Source: Aromatoleum toluvorans (GTDB lineage Bacteria; Pseudomonadota; Gammaproteobacteria; Burkholderiales; Rhodocyclaceae). From it: a DNA stretch of 64,000 bases. Positions within the stretch are counted from its first letter, which is position 1. Each line of letters starts with the position of its first letter. Made by a program: the position numbers and the translations under genes. Below the pieces are notes generated by a model, which was given only the letters and a program-made list of their open reading frames with translations, searched no databases and was not told where the DNA came from. Below are positions 1-7,218 of the stretch, in pieces. The stretch is taken from positions 62,001 to 126,000 of the forward strand of contig NZ_WTVN01000007.1 in the NCBI RefSeq assembly GCF_012910905.1, written 5' to 3'.

Positions 1-77
1 CGGCAGGCACCCCGGTCACCGGAAACCTTGGGCGCCGGTGCAGCTCTAATTGGCGCAGTCCTCTCCGACATGCACCG

Positions 78-920
78 GTGCGCGGGGTTCGCCACGTGGA
101 TATCCTGCCCCTGATCTCGCCGCTCGGCCTGTCCGGCACGAGCGCCATTCGTCCCGCTTCGACAAACCTTGTCGCAGCGGCGAGCAGCTTTTCGCTGCTC
201 GGCAACACATCGACGATCGTCAATCTGTCCAGCTTCGGCCAGCTTCTTTCGGCAGTGGCGACTTTCCAGAACCGTCTGGCGGTGCTGCGCCCGGGCGCGA
301 CCGACAGCAGCCTGGGGAGCAATTTCGGCACCGATTTCGGCAGCCTCGCGACCGAAGTGCAGCATTTCGTCGACAGTTTCAACGGGCTTCAGGGCAGCCT
401 GAACGAGCAGGGCTTCCTGTTCGGCACGGTGCCGGGCTCGTCCGCCGGGACGCAACTGACGGCCGACCTCCAGACACGCTTGACGCGGGTGTTCGACAAC
501 GGCGAATCCGCCCTGACCCGCTTGTCGGATCTCGGTATCGAACTGCGGCCGTCGCTGATTCCCGGTGTCGGAACCCTGGGCATCGACGTGGCGAAGCTGC
601 GCGCAGCCTTTGAATCCGACCCCGCAGGCGCTTTTACGCTGCTGGCGAAGGCGGTAACGGAATTCTCCGCGCTGGGAGCGGCGTTCACTTCCTCCAATGG
701 CGGCGCGACGGGGCTTCTGGCGGCGGAACTGCAGTTCTCCGCGCTGCAGTTGAGCCTGGGCCTCTTCGATACGGGCGCCGACCGGCTCAACGCCGGCCTT
801 CCGGGCCTCAATGACCTGCTCACGCTGGCCTCGCTGGGCAACGCCGGGCGCGACTCGCAGGCGCGAACCCTCGCCGCGCTCAACGAGTTCTCGCTGATCT
901 CCTCACTGCTGGGGCAATAG
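78..920 (+). CDS. FliD C-terminal-like protein, function unknown
   Basis: About 280 residues, rich in Leu, Ala, Ser and Gly. The middle part (about residues 80-190) resembles the C-terminal half of the flagellar cap protein FliD: a stretch like FVDSFNGLQGSL, then a LTRLSDLGIEL...LGIDVAKLRAAFESDP pattern. It is much shorter than FliD (usually 400-500 residues), lacks the FliD N-terminal region and has no flagellar genes beside it. The start is uncertain: GTG at 78 or GTG at 96 (giving a protein starting MDILPLIS) are both possible, and the frame is open back to the window edge. Four small-RNA repeats begin 150 bases downstream. Function not known. Confidence 0.55.
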   Translation: MRGVRHVDILPLISPLGLSGTSAIRPASTNLVAAASSFSLLGNTSTIVNLSSFGQLLSAVATFQNRLAVLRPGATDSSLGSNFGTDFGSLATEVQHFVDSFNGLQGSLNEQGFLFGTVPGSSAGTQLTADLQTRLTRVFDNGESALTRLSDLGIELRPSLIPGVGTLGIDVAKLRAAFESDPAGAFTLLAKAVTEFSALGAAFTSSNGGATGLLAAELQFSALQLSLGLFDTGADRLNAGLPGLNDLLTLASLGNAGRDSQARTLAALNEFSLISSLLGQ

Positions 921-1040
921 CAGGCTGCAACATCGGCACACAAAAATCCTGAACGCGTGTTTTTCTGTCATAGCGATATGATTTTTCTCATTTATTTGCA
1001 CAAGTAATCCTGATATAAAAATCTTTTGGGATATTTCTTG

Positions 1041-1069
1041 TTGCGCCGCACAAGGGATTCCAATATAGT
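1041..1069 (+). promoter_or_regulatory. Promoter of small RNA copy 1
   Basis: A TTGCGC -35 like box (1041-1046), 17-base spacer and TATAGT -10 box (1064-1069). The spacer starts with CGCACAAG, which is shared with copies 2 and 3 at the same distance (9 bases) from the -10 box. The predicted start is near 1076. The equal spacing in all four copies is the main support. Confidence 0.6.
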
Positions 1070-1075
1070 TTGAAC

Positions 1076-1143
1076 CGTCTCCTCCACCCTCCTCCTTTGG
1101 TGTGGATTTAGCCCGAGCCGAAATACCGTGCTCGGGCTTTTTT
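1076..1143 (+). ncRNA. Candidate anti-SD small RNA, copy 1
   Basis: First of four copies of one unit. The predicted transcript is about 68 nt. It begins with a pyrimidine-rich block holding two CCTCC-type anti-Shine-Dalgarno elements (CTCCACCCTCCTCCTTTGG at 1082-1100), then TGTGGATTTA. It ends in a factor-independent terminator: stem GCCCGAGC (1111-1118) with GCTCGGGC (1130-1137), followed by six T. No open reading frame or start codon fits. The anti-SD motif is reminiscent of CcsR / cuckoo-type sRNAs of alphaproteobacteria, but homology is not claimed. The likely mode, by inference, is base-pairing with ribosome binding sites of target mRNAs. Confidence 0.7.
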
Positions 1144-1315
1144 CTTTTTCGGCCCCCGGTTTTCGGGTGCCAAAGCAGAACACCATCATCAACTGCCCCC
1201 GCCGGTACAGCGCGGACCCGGCTCGACGGCCCCGAGCGGATCCGCTTCCGTTGATTGCCTGAATCGCCGCCATCTGCCGCGCACATTGGAACGCCTGATC
1301 CAGCGATAAAAAAAT

Positions 1316-1360
1316 TTGTCGTACAACTTTACTGCATTGCACAAGCGAGGCCGGTAAGAT
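1316..1360 (+). promoter_or_regulatory. Promoter and operator-like site, small RNA copy 2
   Basis: CTGCAT (1332-1337), a 17-base spacer and TAAGAT (1355-1360). Six bases upstream of the -35 box lies a palindrome TTGTCGTACAA (1316-1326). Copy 3 has the matching TTGTAGAACAA at the same distance, so a shared regulator is possible. The spacer contains GCACAAG as in copies 1 and 3. Confidence 0.6.
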
Positions 1361-1366
1361 TCGATC

Positions 1367-1430
1367 CGTCTCCTCCACCCTCCTCCTTTGGTGTGGATTT
1401 AAGCCCGAGCCTCAACCGCTCGGGCTTTTT
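1367..1430 (+). ncRNA. Candidate anti-SD small RNA, copy 2
   Basis: Second copy, about 64 nt. The CU-rich anti-SD block (CTCCACCCTCCTCCTTTGG at 1373-1391) and TGTGGATTTA are nearly identical to copy 1. The terminator stem is AAGCCCGAGC (1401-1410) with GCTCGGGCTT (1418-1427) and a T run. The loop differs from copy 1 while the stem is kept. The transcript ends about five bases before the stop codon of the convergent LysR gene, so the terminator may stop both transcripts. Confidence 0.7.
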
Positions 1431-1434
1431 CTTT

Positions 1435-2340
1435 TCAGCCGCCGCTCGGCGCGCTCAGCAGGGCCCAGATCCGGTCGACCATCGGGTTGCTGTTTTCGGC
1501 GGCGCGATGCAGGCGGACCTCCAGCGGGCAGGTCCATTGCGCCGGCCCCGCCGCAACCAGGCGGCCTTCGCCGATCTCGCGGCCGACGCAACTCTCCGGC
1601 AGCCAGCCCAGGCCGTGGCCTTCCAGCACCATCGCCTTCAAGGCCTCGGACATGTGGGTGTCGAAGGAGCGGTCGAAATGGCAGCGCGCGTTGGCGAGCA
1701 GGATCATTTCCACGACGTGCCCGAGGTAGGTCCCGGACGAATACGCGAGGAAAGGCACCGCCGCCTCCACCCGCCCCGGTAGCTTGTAGCGCGGCCGGCC
1801 GTCTTCGCGGGGGGCGGACAGCGGCAGCATGCGGTCGGTCGCGAGCGTGATGTACGGGAAACGCACCGGATCGAGCAGCATCGGCAGTTGCGGGTGGTGG
1901 TAGGCGATCACGAGATCCGTTGCGCCTTCGATCAGTGCGCTCGCGCCTTCGGGCACGTTCACCGCACCGACGCGCGCGACGACGTTGCCCAGCGCCTCCT
2001 TCAACTGCCCCAGCCAGCGCGGAAAGAAGGTCAGCGACAGCGTATGCGCGACCGAAAAGCGCACGGTGTCGACATTACCCGGCGACTGCCCGCGCAGCAC
2101 CGTGCGCATGTCGTAGGTGCGGCGCAGGATGTCGGCCGCGAAGCCGCGGAAGATGCGCCCGGCGGCCGTCAGATGCACCCCCTGCGAGCGGCGGTCGATC
2201 AGCTCGACGCCGAGCCAGTCCTCGAGCGCCTGGATGTGCCGGCTAAAGGTCGGCTGAGACACGTTACGGCGTTCCGCAGCGCGCGAAAACGCGCGTGCGT
2301 CGGTCAGTGTGAGGAAATCCTCGATCCATTTGATTTGCAT
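1435..2340 (-). CDS. LysR-type transcriptional regulator
   Basis: 301 residues, normal length for the family. The N-terminal winged helix-turn-helix (about residues 1-60) is clear: AFSRAAERRNVSQPTFSRHIQALEDWLGVELIDR. The rest is the LysR effector-binding fold (about 90-295). The N-terminus resembles the HypT/YjiE branch more than the CysB or BenM branches. It is divergent from the aspartase gene with a 148-base shared intergenic region holding an ATGC-N7-GCAT (T-N11-A) site. By the usual LysR arrangement it probably controls aspA and itself. The inducer is unknown. Confidence 0.85.
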   Translation of the reverse strand: MQIKWIEDFLTLTDARAFSRAAERRNVSQPTFSRHIQALEDWLGVELIDRRSQGVHLTAAGRIFRGFAADILRRTYDMRTVLRGQSPGNVDTVRFSVAHTLSLTFFPRWLGQLKEALGNVVARVGAVNVPEGASALIEGATDLVIAYHHPQLPMLLDPVRFPYITLATDRMLPLSAPREDGRPRYKLPGRVEAAVPFLAYSSGTYLGHVVEMILLANARCHFDRSFDTHMSEALKAMVLEGHGLGWLPESCVGREIGEGRLVAAGPAQWTCPLEVRLHRAAENSNPMVDRIWALLSAPSGG

Positions 2341-2488
2341 GCCCGGTTGACTCCTGTTCGGCTCCTGTCTGGCCCCTATTCGGCTTTCTTGGGGATCTTA
2401 TGCGTTTTTTGCATGGCGAAACACGGAATCGCAACAGCCTCCGTAGCATTCATGCACACCCACCCACACCAGCCGAAAGGAACAAAGA
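2341..2488. promoter_or_regulatory. lysR-aspA divergent regulatory region
   Basis: Shared promoter region. ATGC-N7-GCAT at 2400-2414 fits the LysR-type T-N11-A box. A second small palindrome GCATTCATGC is at 2446-2455, close to the aspA start. The ribosome binding site of aspA is AAAGGAA just upstream of 2489. No unambiguous -35/-10 pair was chosen. Confidence 0.45.
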
Positions 2489-3919
<1,431 letters not shown>

Positions 3920-4021
3920 GCACACACCGACAAACGAAAACGCCAATCATCGACGCGATGCGGTCAGCCGAACCAGGAGATGAAGAGTCCCGCACTGCCG
4001 GATATTGCGTTGCAGCATGCC

Positions 4022-4037
4022 TGTCTTATACAAGACA
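4022..4037. promoter_or_regulatory. 16-base palindrome, operator-like
   Basis: TGTCTTATACAAGACA has six-base arms TGTCTT/AAGACA. It looks like a GntR-type operator. It lies 77 bases upstream of the promoter of small-RNA copy 3 and about 100 bases past the aspA stop. No protein can be named from sequence alone. Confidence 0.4.
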
Positions 4038-4096
4038 CACCCCGGAACCCCAGCTTTCGCTTAACTATATGAATATCTGATAGCTGGATAGAAAAT

Positions 4097-4142
4097 TTGT
4101 AGAACAAACTTTATTGCATCGCACAAGGCGGTTCGATATGAT
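4097..4142 (+). promoter_or_regulatory. Promoter and operator-like site, small RNA copy 3
   Basis: This is the best promoter of the four: TTGCAT (4114-4119), 17 bases, TATGAT (4137-4142). The palindrome TTGTAGAACAA (4097-4107) lies six bases upstream of the -35 box, as in copy 2. GCACAAG is at 4121-4127. Confidence 0.65.
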
Positions 4143-4148
4143 TTGAAC

Positions 4149-4212
4149 CGTCTCCTCCACCCTCCTCCTTTGGTGTGGATTTAGCCCGGACCTTCAAACG
4201 TCCGGGCTTTTT
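4149..4212 (+). ncRNA. Candidate anti-SD small RNA, copy 3
   Basis: Third copy, about 64 nt. The anti-SD block CTCCACCCTCCTCCTTTGG (4154-4172) and TGTGGATTTA are the same as in copy 1. The terminator stem AGCCCGGAC (4183-4191) / GTCCGGGCT (4200-4208) changes bases on both sides compared with copies 1 and 2 and still pairs. That is covariation and supports selection on RNA structure. A T run follows. Confidence 0.7.
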
Positions 4213-4369
4213 CTTTTCCGGGCCTGCTGCTTGAGTCGGACGCGCACGAACGGTTTGAAATCCGGTGTTGAAGCCGGGGAGCGGGACGTGCGTCCGTGGC
4301 TTGCGACCTGGCCGATGCCGGTCATTTGCCCCTCAAATCACCCCATGAGAACTTCTCACGGCATTCTAG

Positions 4370-4398
4370 TTGCACAACGCAACTATTTTGTTTAATAT
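4370..4398 (+). promoter_or_regulatory. Promoter of small RNA copy 4
   Basis: TTGCAC (4370-4375), 17-base spacer, TAATAT (4393-4398). It is more diverged than the other three and has no TTGT-N3-ACAA palindrome upstream. The GCACAA motif is present but overlaps the -35 box instead of following it. Confidence 0.55.
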
Positions 4399-4404
4399 TT
4401 CAAC

Positions 4405-4477
4405 TGTCTCCTCCACTCCTCTCCTCCTTTGGTGTGGATTGCAGCCCGGGCCCCTCCAGAGCCTGGGCTCTTTTTTT
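4405..4477 (+). ncRNA. Candidate anti-SD small RNA, copy 4
   Basis: Fourth and most diverged copy, about 73 nt. The CU block is lengthened (CTCCTCCACTCCTC then TCCTCCTTTGG) and is followed by TGTGGATT. The terminator stem AGCCCGGGC (4443-4451) / GCCTGGGCT (4461-4469) keeps pairing with one G-U pair, followed by a run of T. The end lies a few bases from the stop codon of the convergent UbiU-like gene (4483). Confidence 0.65.
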
Positions 4478-4482
4478 CCTGG

Positions 4483-5541
4483 TCAGGCCGCGGTCGGCAG
4501 CTTCGCTTCCGCATCGCCAAGCGCCTGCCGGCTCCGTACCTCGGGGTAGTAGCACATGTAGCCGCCTGCGCAGTGGCTCGGTGCGTCGCGCAGGCCGACG
4601 GCGAACTCGCGTACCGCGTGTTCCGGCTCGCCGGCCGCGATCCGCTCCAGCACGCGGGCGACGAGTTCGACGCTCTTGATCTTGCGCTCGCTCGCGCCCT
4701 CGCGGCCGGCGATCTTGACCGAATGCACACCGGCCGCATGCATCGCCGGCATCGCGCAGATGCCGCACGGCCCCCACGGGTAGCCGTTCGGCGCGACCGA
4801 GAAGCCGTTGCCGAAGCGGTACCACAGCCAGCGCTTGTAATCGAGATCGTTCTGTTCGAGCCGGCGCAGCGCACGTTCGTGCGGCTTGCCGCCGCCGGTC
4901 GCCCGCTCAGTTGCGCGGTATTCGAACTGGTAGTTGTCGATGCAGATCGGGCCGCCCTTGTTCATCGGCAGATGCACGGTGTGGCAGGTGCCTTCCTCGA
5001 ACACGCAGCCGTCGTTGAGGACAAAGGCTTCGATGTCGAGGTCGGGCAGCGCTTGCGTGATCGCGCCGATCTCGGCGACGGTGACGTCGCGCGGCAGGAT
5101 GATGCGGTTGGCACCGAGCGCGGCGAAGAAGCGCGCGGACTCGACGTTGCGGCAGGTGGCGACGGAGCTGACGTGGATGTCGAGGTCCGGCACGTTGGCG
5201 GCGAGGGAGGCGATCAGCGAGATGTCGGCGACGATCGCGGCCTTGCCGCCGATGCTGCGGAAGCGCGCGCCGATCTCGGTGAGCGCGTCGAGGTGCTGCT
5301 CGCCGTATTGCTGCGCGTTGAGGACGAGGAAGACGTCGGCGTCGAGGGCGGTCGCCTTGTCGACGACGCGTTCGAGATCCGCGTAGCCGTTGAGGTTGCC
5401 GAACACGCGACGATTCACGCCGGAGGTGTTGAAGCGCTGGATCCAGTCGGGCGGGACGACGCCGCAGTAGAGCTCGCGGGCACCCGCGCGCACGAGCGGT
5501 TCGACTTCGGCCGGGGTGCTGATGGGGGCGGTTATTTTCAT
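4483..5541 (-). CDS. UbiU-like U32-family protein, last gene of the amine dehydrogenase operon
   Basis: 352 residues, soluble, U32 (collagenase-like) family. Residues 171-186 read EAFVLNDGC...GTC, which lines up with the U32/UbiU signature ExF-x5-C-x6-C; the Cys spacing (C179, C186) equals that of the first two UbiU cluster ligands. C200 and C262 (or C259), followed by HSVKIAGRE, match the remaining ligand region before the conserved KIEGR stretch. UbiU with UbiV carries 4Fe-4S clusters and hydroxylates ubiquinone precursors without O2. Here the gene ends a quinohemoprotein amine dehydrogenase operon beside a UbiV-like gene, so I infer a role in CTQ maturation. ATG 5541 has a GGGAG SD; the TTG at 5565 is less likely. 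Confidence 0.75.
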   Translation of the reverse strand: MKITAPISTPAEVEPLVRAGARELYCGVVPPDWIQRFNTSGVNRRVFGNLNGYADLERVVDKATALDADVFLVLNAQQYGEQHLDALTEIGARFRSIGGKAAIVADISLIASLAANVPDLDIHVSSVATCRNVESARFFAALGANRIILPRDVTVAEIGAITQALPDLDIEAFVLNDGCVFEEGTCHTVHLPMNKGGPICIDNYQFEYRATERATGGGKPHERALRRLEQNDLDYKRWLWYRFGNGFSVAPNGYPWGPCGICAMPAMHAAGVHSVKIAGREGASERKIKSVELVARVLERIAAGEPEHAVREFAVGLRDAPSHCAGGYMCYYPEVRSRQALGDAEAKLPTAA

Positions 5542-5623
5542 AGGACTCCCGTAGGGCCGCCCCAAGGGAGGCCTCGGCCCCCCAGGGGGGCAGCGAACAA
5601 AGTGAGCGTGGGGGCTGTCACCG
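5542..5623. repeat. Palindromic intergenic element
   Basis: Gap between the UbiV-like and UbiU-like genes. It holds a perfect hairpin GCCCCCC-A-GGGGGGC (5577-5591) followed by CAGCGAAC and GTGGGGGCT. From memory, elements of this look are scattered through betaproteobacterial intergenic DNA. It could lower expression of the last gene or act as an mRNA stabiliser. Confidence 0.5.
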
Positions 5624-6526
5624 CTAGGCTCCCGAGAGGACGATGCGGCTGACCCAGCCGTTCTTCACCGCTTCGGCGACCGCCGCGGCCATACCCTTGG
5701 CGTGGCGGTAGTACATCGTGTTGCCGCGCTGCGAGGTGGGGAGTTCGTGCGTGCCGGGGCGCGCGCCGATTTCGTTGAAGCCGAGGCACTCGCGGCGGCA
5801 CTTGTGGCCGGGCGAGAATTTTTCCGGGGTGTCGAGCGACAGCGAGCCCATTTTGCAGATGCGCCCCTTGGCGATGTAGCCGTAGGGGGCGCGCACGCCG
5901 ACGGGAAAGTCGATGCCGGCGTACATGTCGGCCGCGCCGAAGGGCGGGAAGTCGAGTTCCAGGCGGCCGATGCCGAGCCCGTCGAGGATGTCGCGGAAGG
6001 GGCCGGCGCGCAGGCCGTTGGGGTACATGCGCGCCCAGGTCGCGGACGGCAGGCGCGGGTCCTTGAGCATCTTGCCGAGGAGCCGCCCGGCGACCGGCCG
6101 CAGGTCGGGGAATTCGCGCTGCACGAAGCGGGCGACGCCCCAGTCGTTGACGGTGACTTCGGCGCCCGCCGGCAGGCGTGCGAGCGCCGCGCGCAGCGGG
6201 TCGAACAGGCCGTCGCAGGCGATCGGCGTGACGAGGCCGAAGGTGAGGTCCCAGCGTTCGCACAGCGCGACGGCGCGGTCGATGGCTTCGACGCTCGGCA
6301 ACAGGTGTTCGCAGAACTCGCTGCCGAGGAAGAAATGCGTCGGCTCGGCGTCGTCGGGGAGCGCGACGTAGTCGCGGGCTTCGCCGAGCTGGTCGAGGTA
6401 GTCGTCGCGCGTGAGGCGTTCGTGGCGGGCAAAGGCCGCGAGTTCGCGTTCGTCGACGAGGGCGAAGCCGAGTTCGATCGGTCGGGTGCCGCTGTCGGGG
6501 GTGGGGGCGTGTTGTGTGCTTGTCAT
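5624..6526 (-). CDS. UbiV-like U32-family protein in the amine dehydrogenase operon
   Basis: 300 residues, similar to UbiV (about 290). The motif FFLGSEFC (C72) matches the YLGEAVC around the first UbiV cluster cysteine. C224, C243 and C247 follow, with the last two spaced CxxxC exactly as in UbiV. All four expected 4Fe-4S ligands are therefore present. The ATG overlaps the qhpE stop (ATGA), so the two genes are translationally coupled. UbiV works only as a partner of UbiU, and the UbiU-like gene follows. Known function of the family: O2-independent hydroxylation. Inferred here: hydroxylation of the CTQ tryptophan of QhpC in place of QhpG. It could instead be the cell's ordinary UbiV, though no ubiT-like gene is near. 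Confidence 0.75.
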   Translation of the reverse strand: MTSTQHAPTPDSGTRPIELGFALVDERELAAFARHERLTRDDYLDQLGEARDYVALPDDAEPTHFFLGSEFCEHLLPSVEAIDRAVALCERWDLTFGLVTPIACDGLFDPLRAALARLPAGAEVTVNDWGVARFVQREFPDLRPVAGRLLGKMLKDPRLPSATWARMYPNGLRAGPFRDILDGLGIGRLELDFPPFGAADMYAGIDFPVGVRAPYGYIAKGRICKMGSLSLDTPEKFSPGHKCRRECLGFNEIGARPGTHELPTSQRGNTMYYRHAKGMAAAVAEAVKNGWVSRIVLSGA

Positions 6527-7218
6527 GAATCGATCTCCGCGATTCTCTTGTGTTCCCGCCCATGCCAGCTGGCGCGGGCGGCGAGGTGTTCCACGAGCCC
6601 GTCGGGGCGCGCGGAGGGAAAGTCGGCGAGGATGCGTGCGACGATGCCGGCGAAGCGCGCCGTTGCCATGCTGGCGCCCCCGGTCGCCTTGGCCGGCCCG
6701 GCGGGAGAGCAGCCCCAGCCGGCGCCGCCGGACGTCTCGCCCTGCAGCAGCGACCACTGCCCGGGAGCGCAACGCGCGTCGCCGCTGACGGCGAGCACAC
6801 CGGCATAGGTTGCGGGGAAGACCGGGGTGCCGCGTGCCGGCGCTGCGGCGACGAGCACGACGCCTTGTGCGAGCACACGGGCGCAGGCGTCGCGCAGGAC
6901 CGTGCGATCTTCGAGCAGGCCGAGGCTCAGATTGACGACGCGCGCGCCCTCGCCGGCACACCATTCGATCGCCGCGGCGACCATCGCGGGCGTGGGCGCG
7001 TGCTTGTGCGAGGCGATGCGGGCGTCGATGAGGCGAGCCGCCGGTGCGGCCTCCAGCACGAGCGCCGCCACCGCGTCGCCATGCGGCAGCGGGCGGCCGA
7101 CCGCGGGTGCACGACGCACGTTTCCATCGGGAACAGGCGCGAAGCTCGCCGCCCGATGCAGCGCGCGCGCAGGCACGCCCGTGAAGCCGCCGTCCACGAT
7201 GCCGACCATGACGCTCAT
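6523..7218 (-). CDS. qhpE: QhpE, subtilisin-like leader peptidase for the CTQ subunit
   Basis: 231 residues, a compact subtilase. Catalytic triad candidates are Asp9 (GIVDGG), His46 (PHGDAV) and Ser183 (TGGASMATA). In known qhp operons QhpE removes the N-terminal leader of QhpC after crosslinking. The region where subtilases carry the oxyanion-hole Asn (AAGN) reads AAAPARG, so that residue is not in its usual place. The gene has no signal peptide, so it acts in the cytoplasm. Its start overlaps the qhpF stop and its stop overlaps the UbiV-like start, both as ATGA. Confidence 0.85.
   Translation of the reverse strand: MSVMVGIVDGGFTGVPARALHRAASFAPVPDGNVRRAPAVGRPLPHGDAVAALVLEAAPAARLIDARIASHKHAPTPAMVAAAIEWCAGEGARVVNLSLGLLEDRTVLRDACARVLAQGVVLVAAAPARGTPVFPATYAGVLAVSGDARCAPGQWSLLQGETSGGAGWGCSPAGPAKATGGASMATARFAGIVARILADFPSARPDGLVEHLAARASWHGREHKRIAEIDS

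Noticed and set aside
921-1434. CRISPR-like array from the repeated CU-rich block
   Set aside because: Only two copies here, each with its own promoter and terminator, and no regular spacers.
4021-4037. Similarity of CTGTCTTATAC to a Tn5-type mosaic end
   Set aside because: Only the first bases agree; there is no transposase, no second end and no target duplication. The palindrome reading is better.
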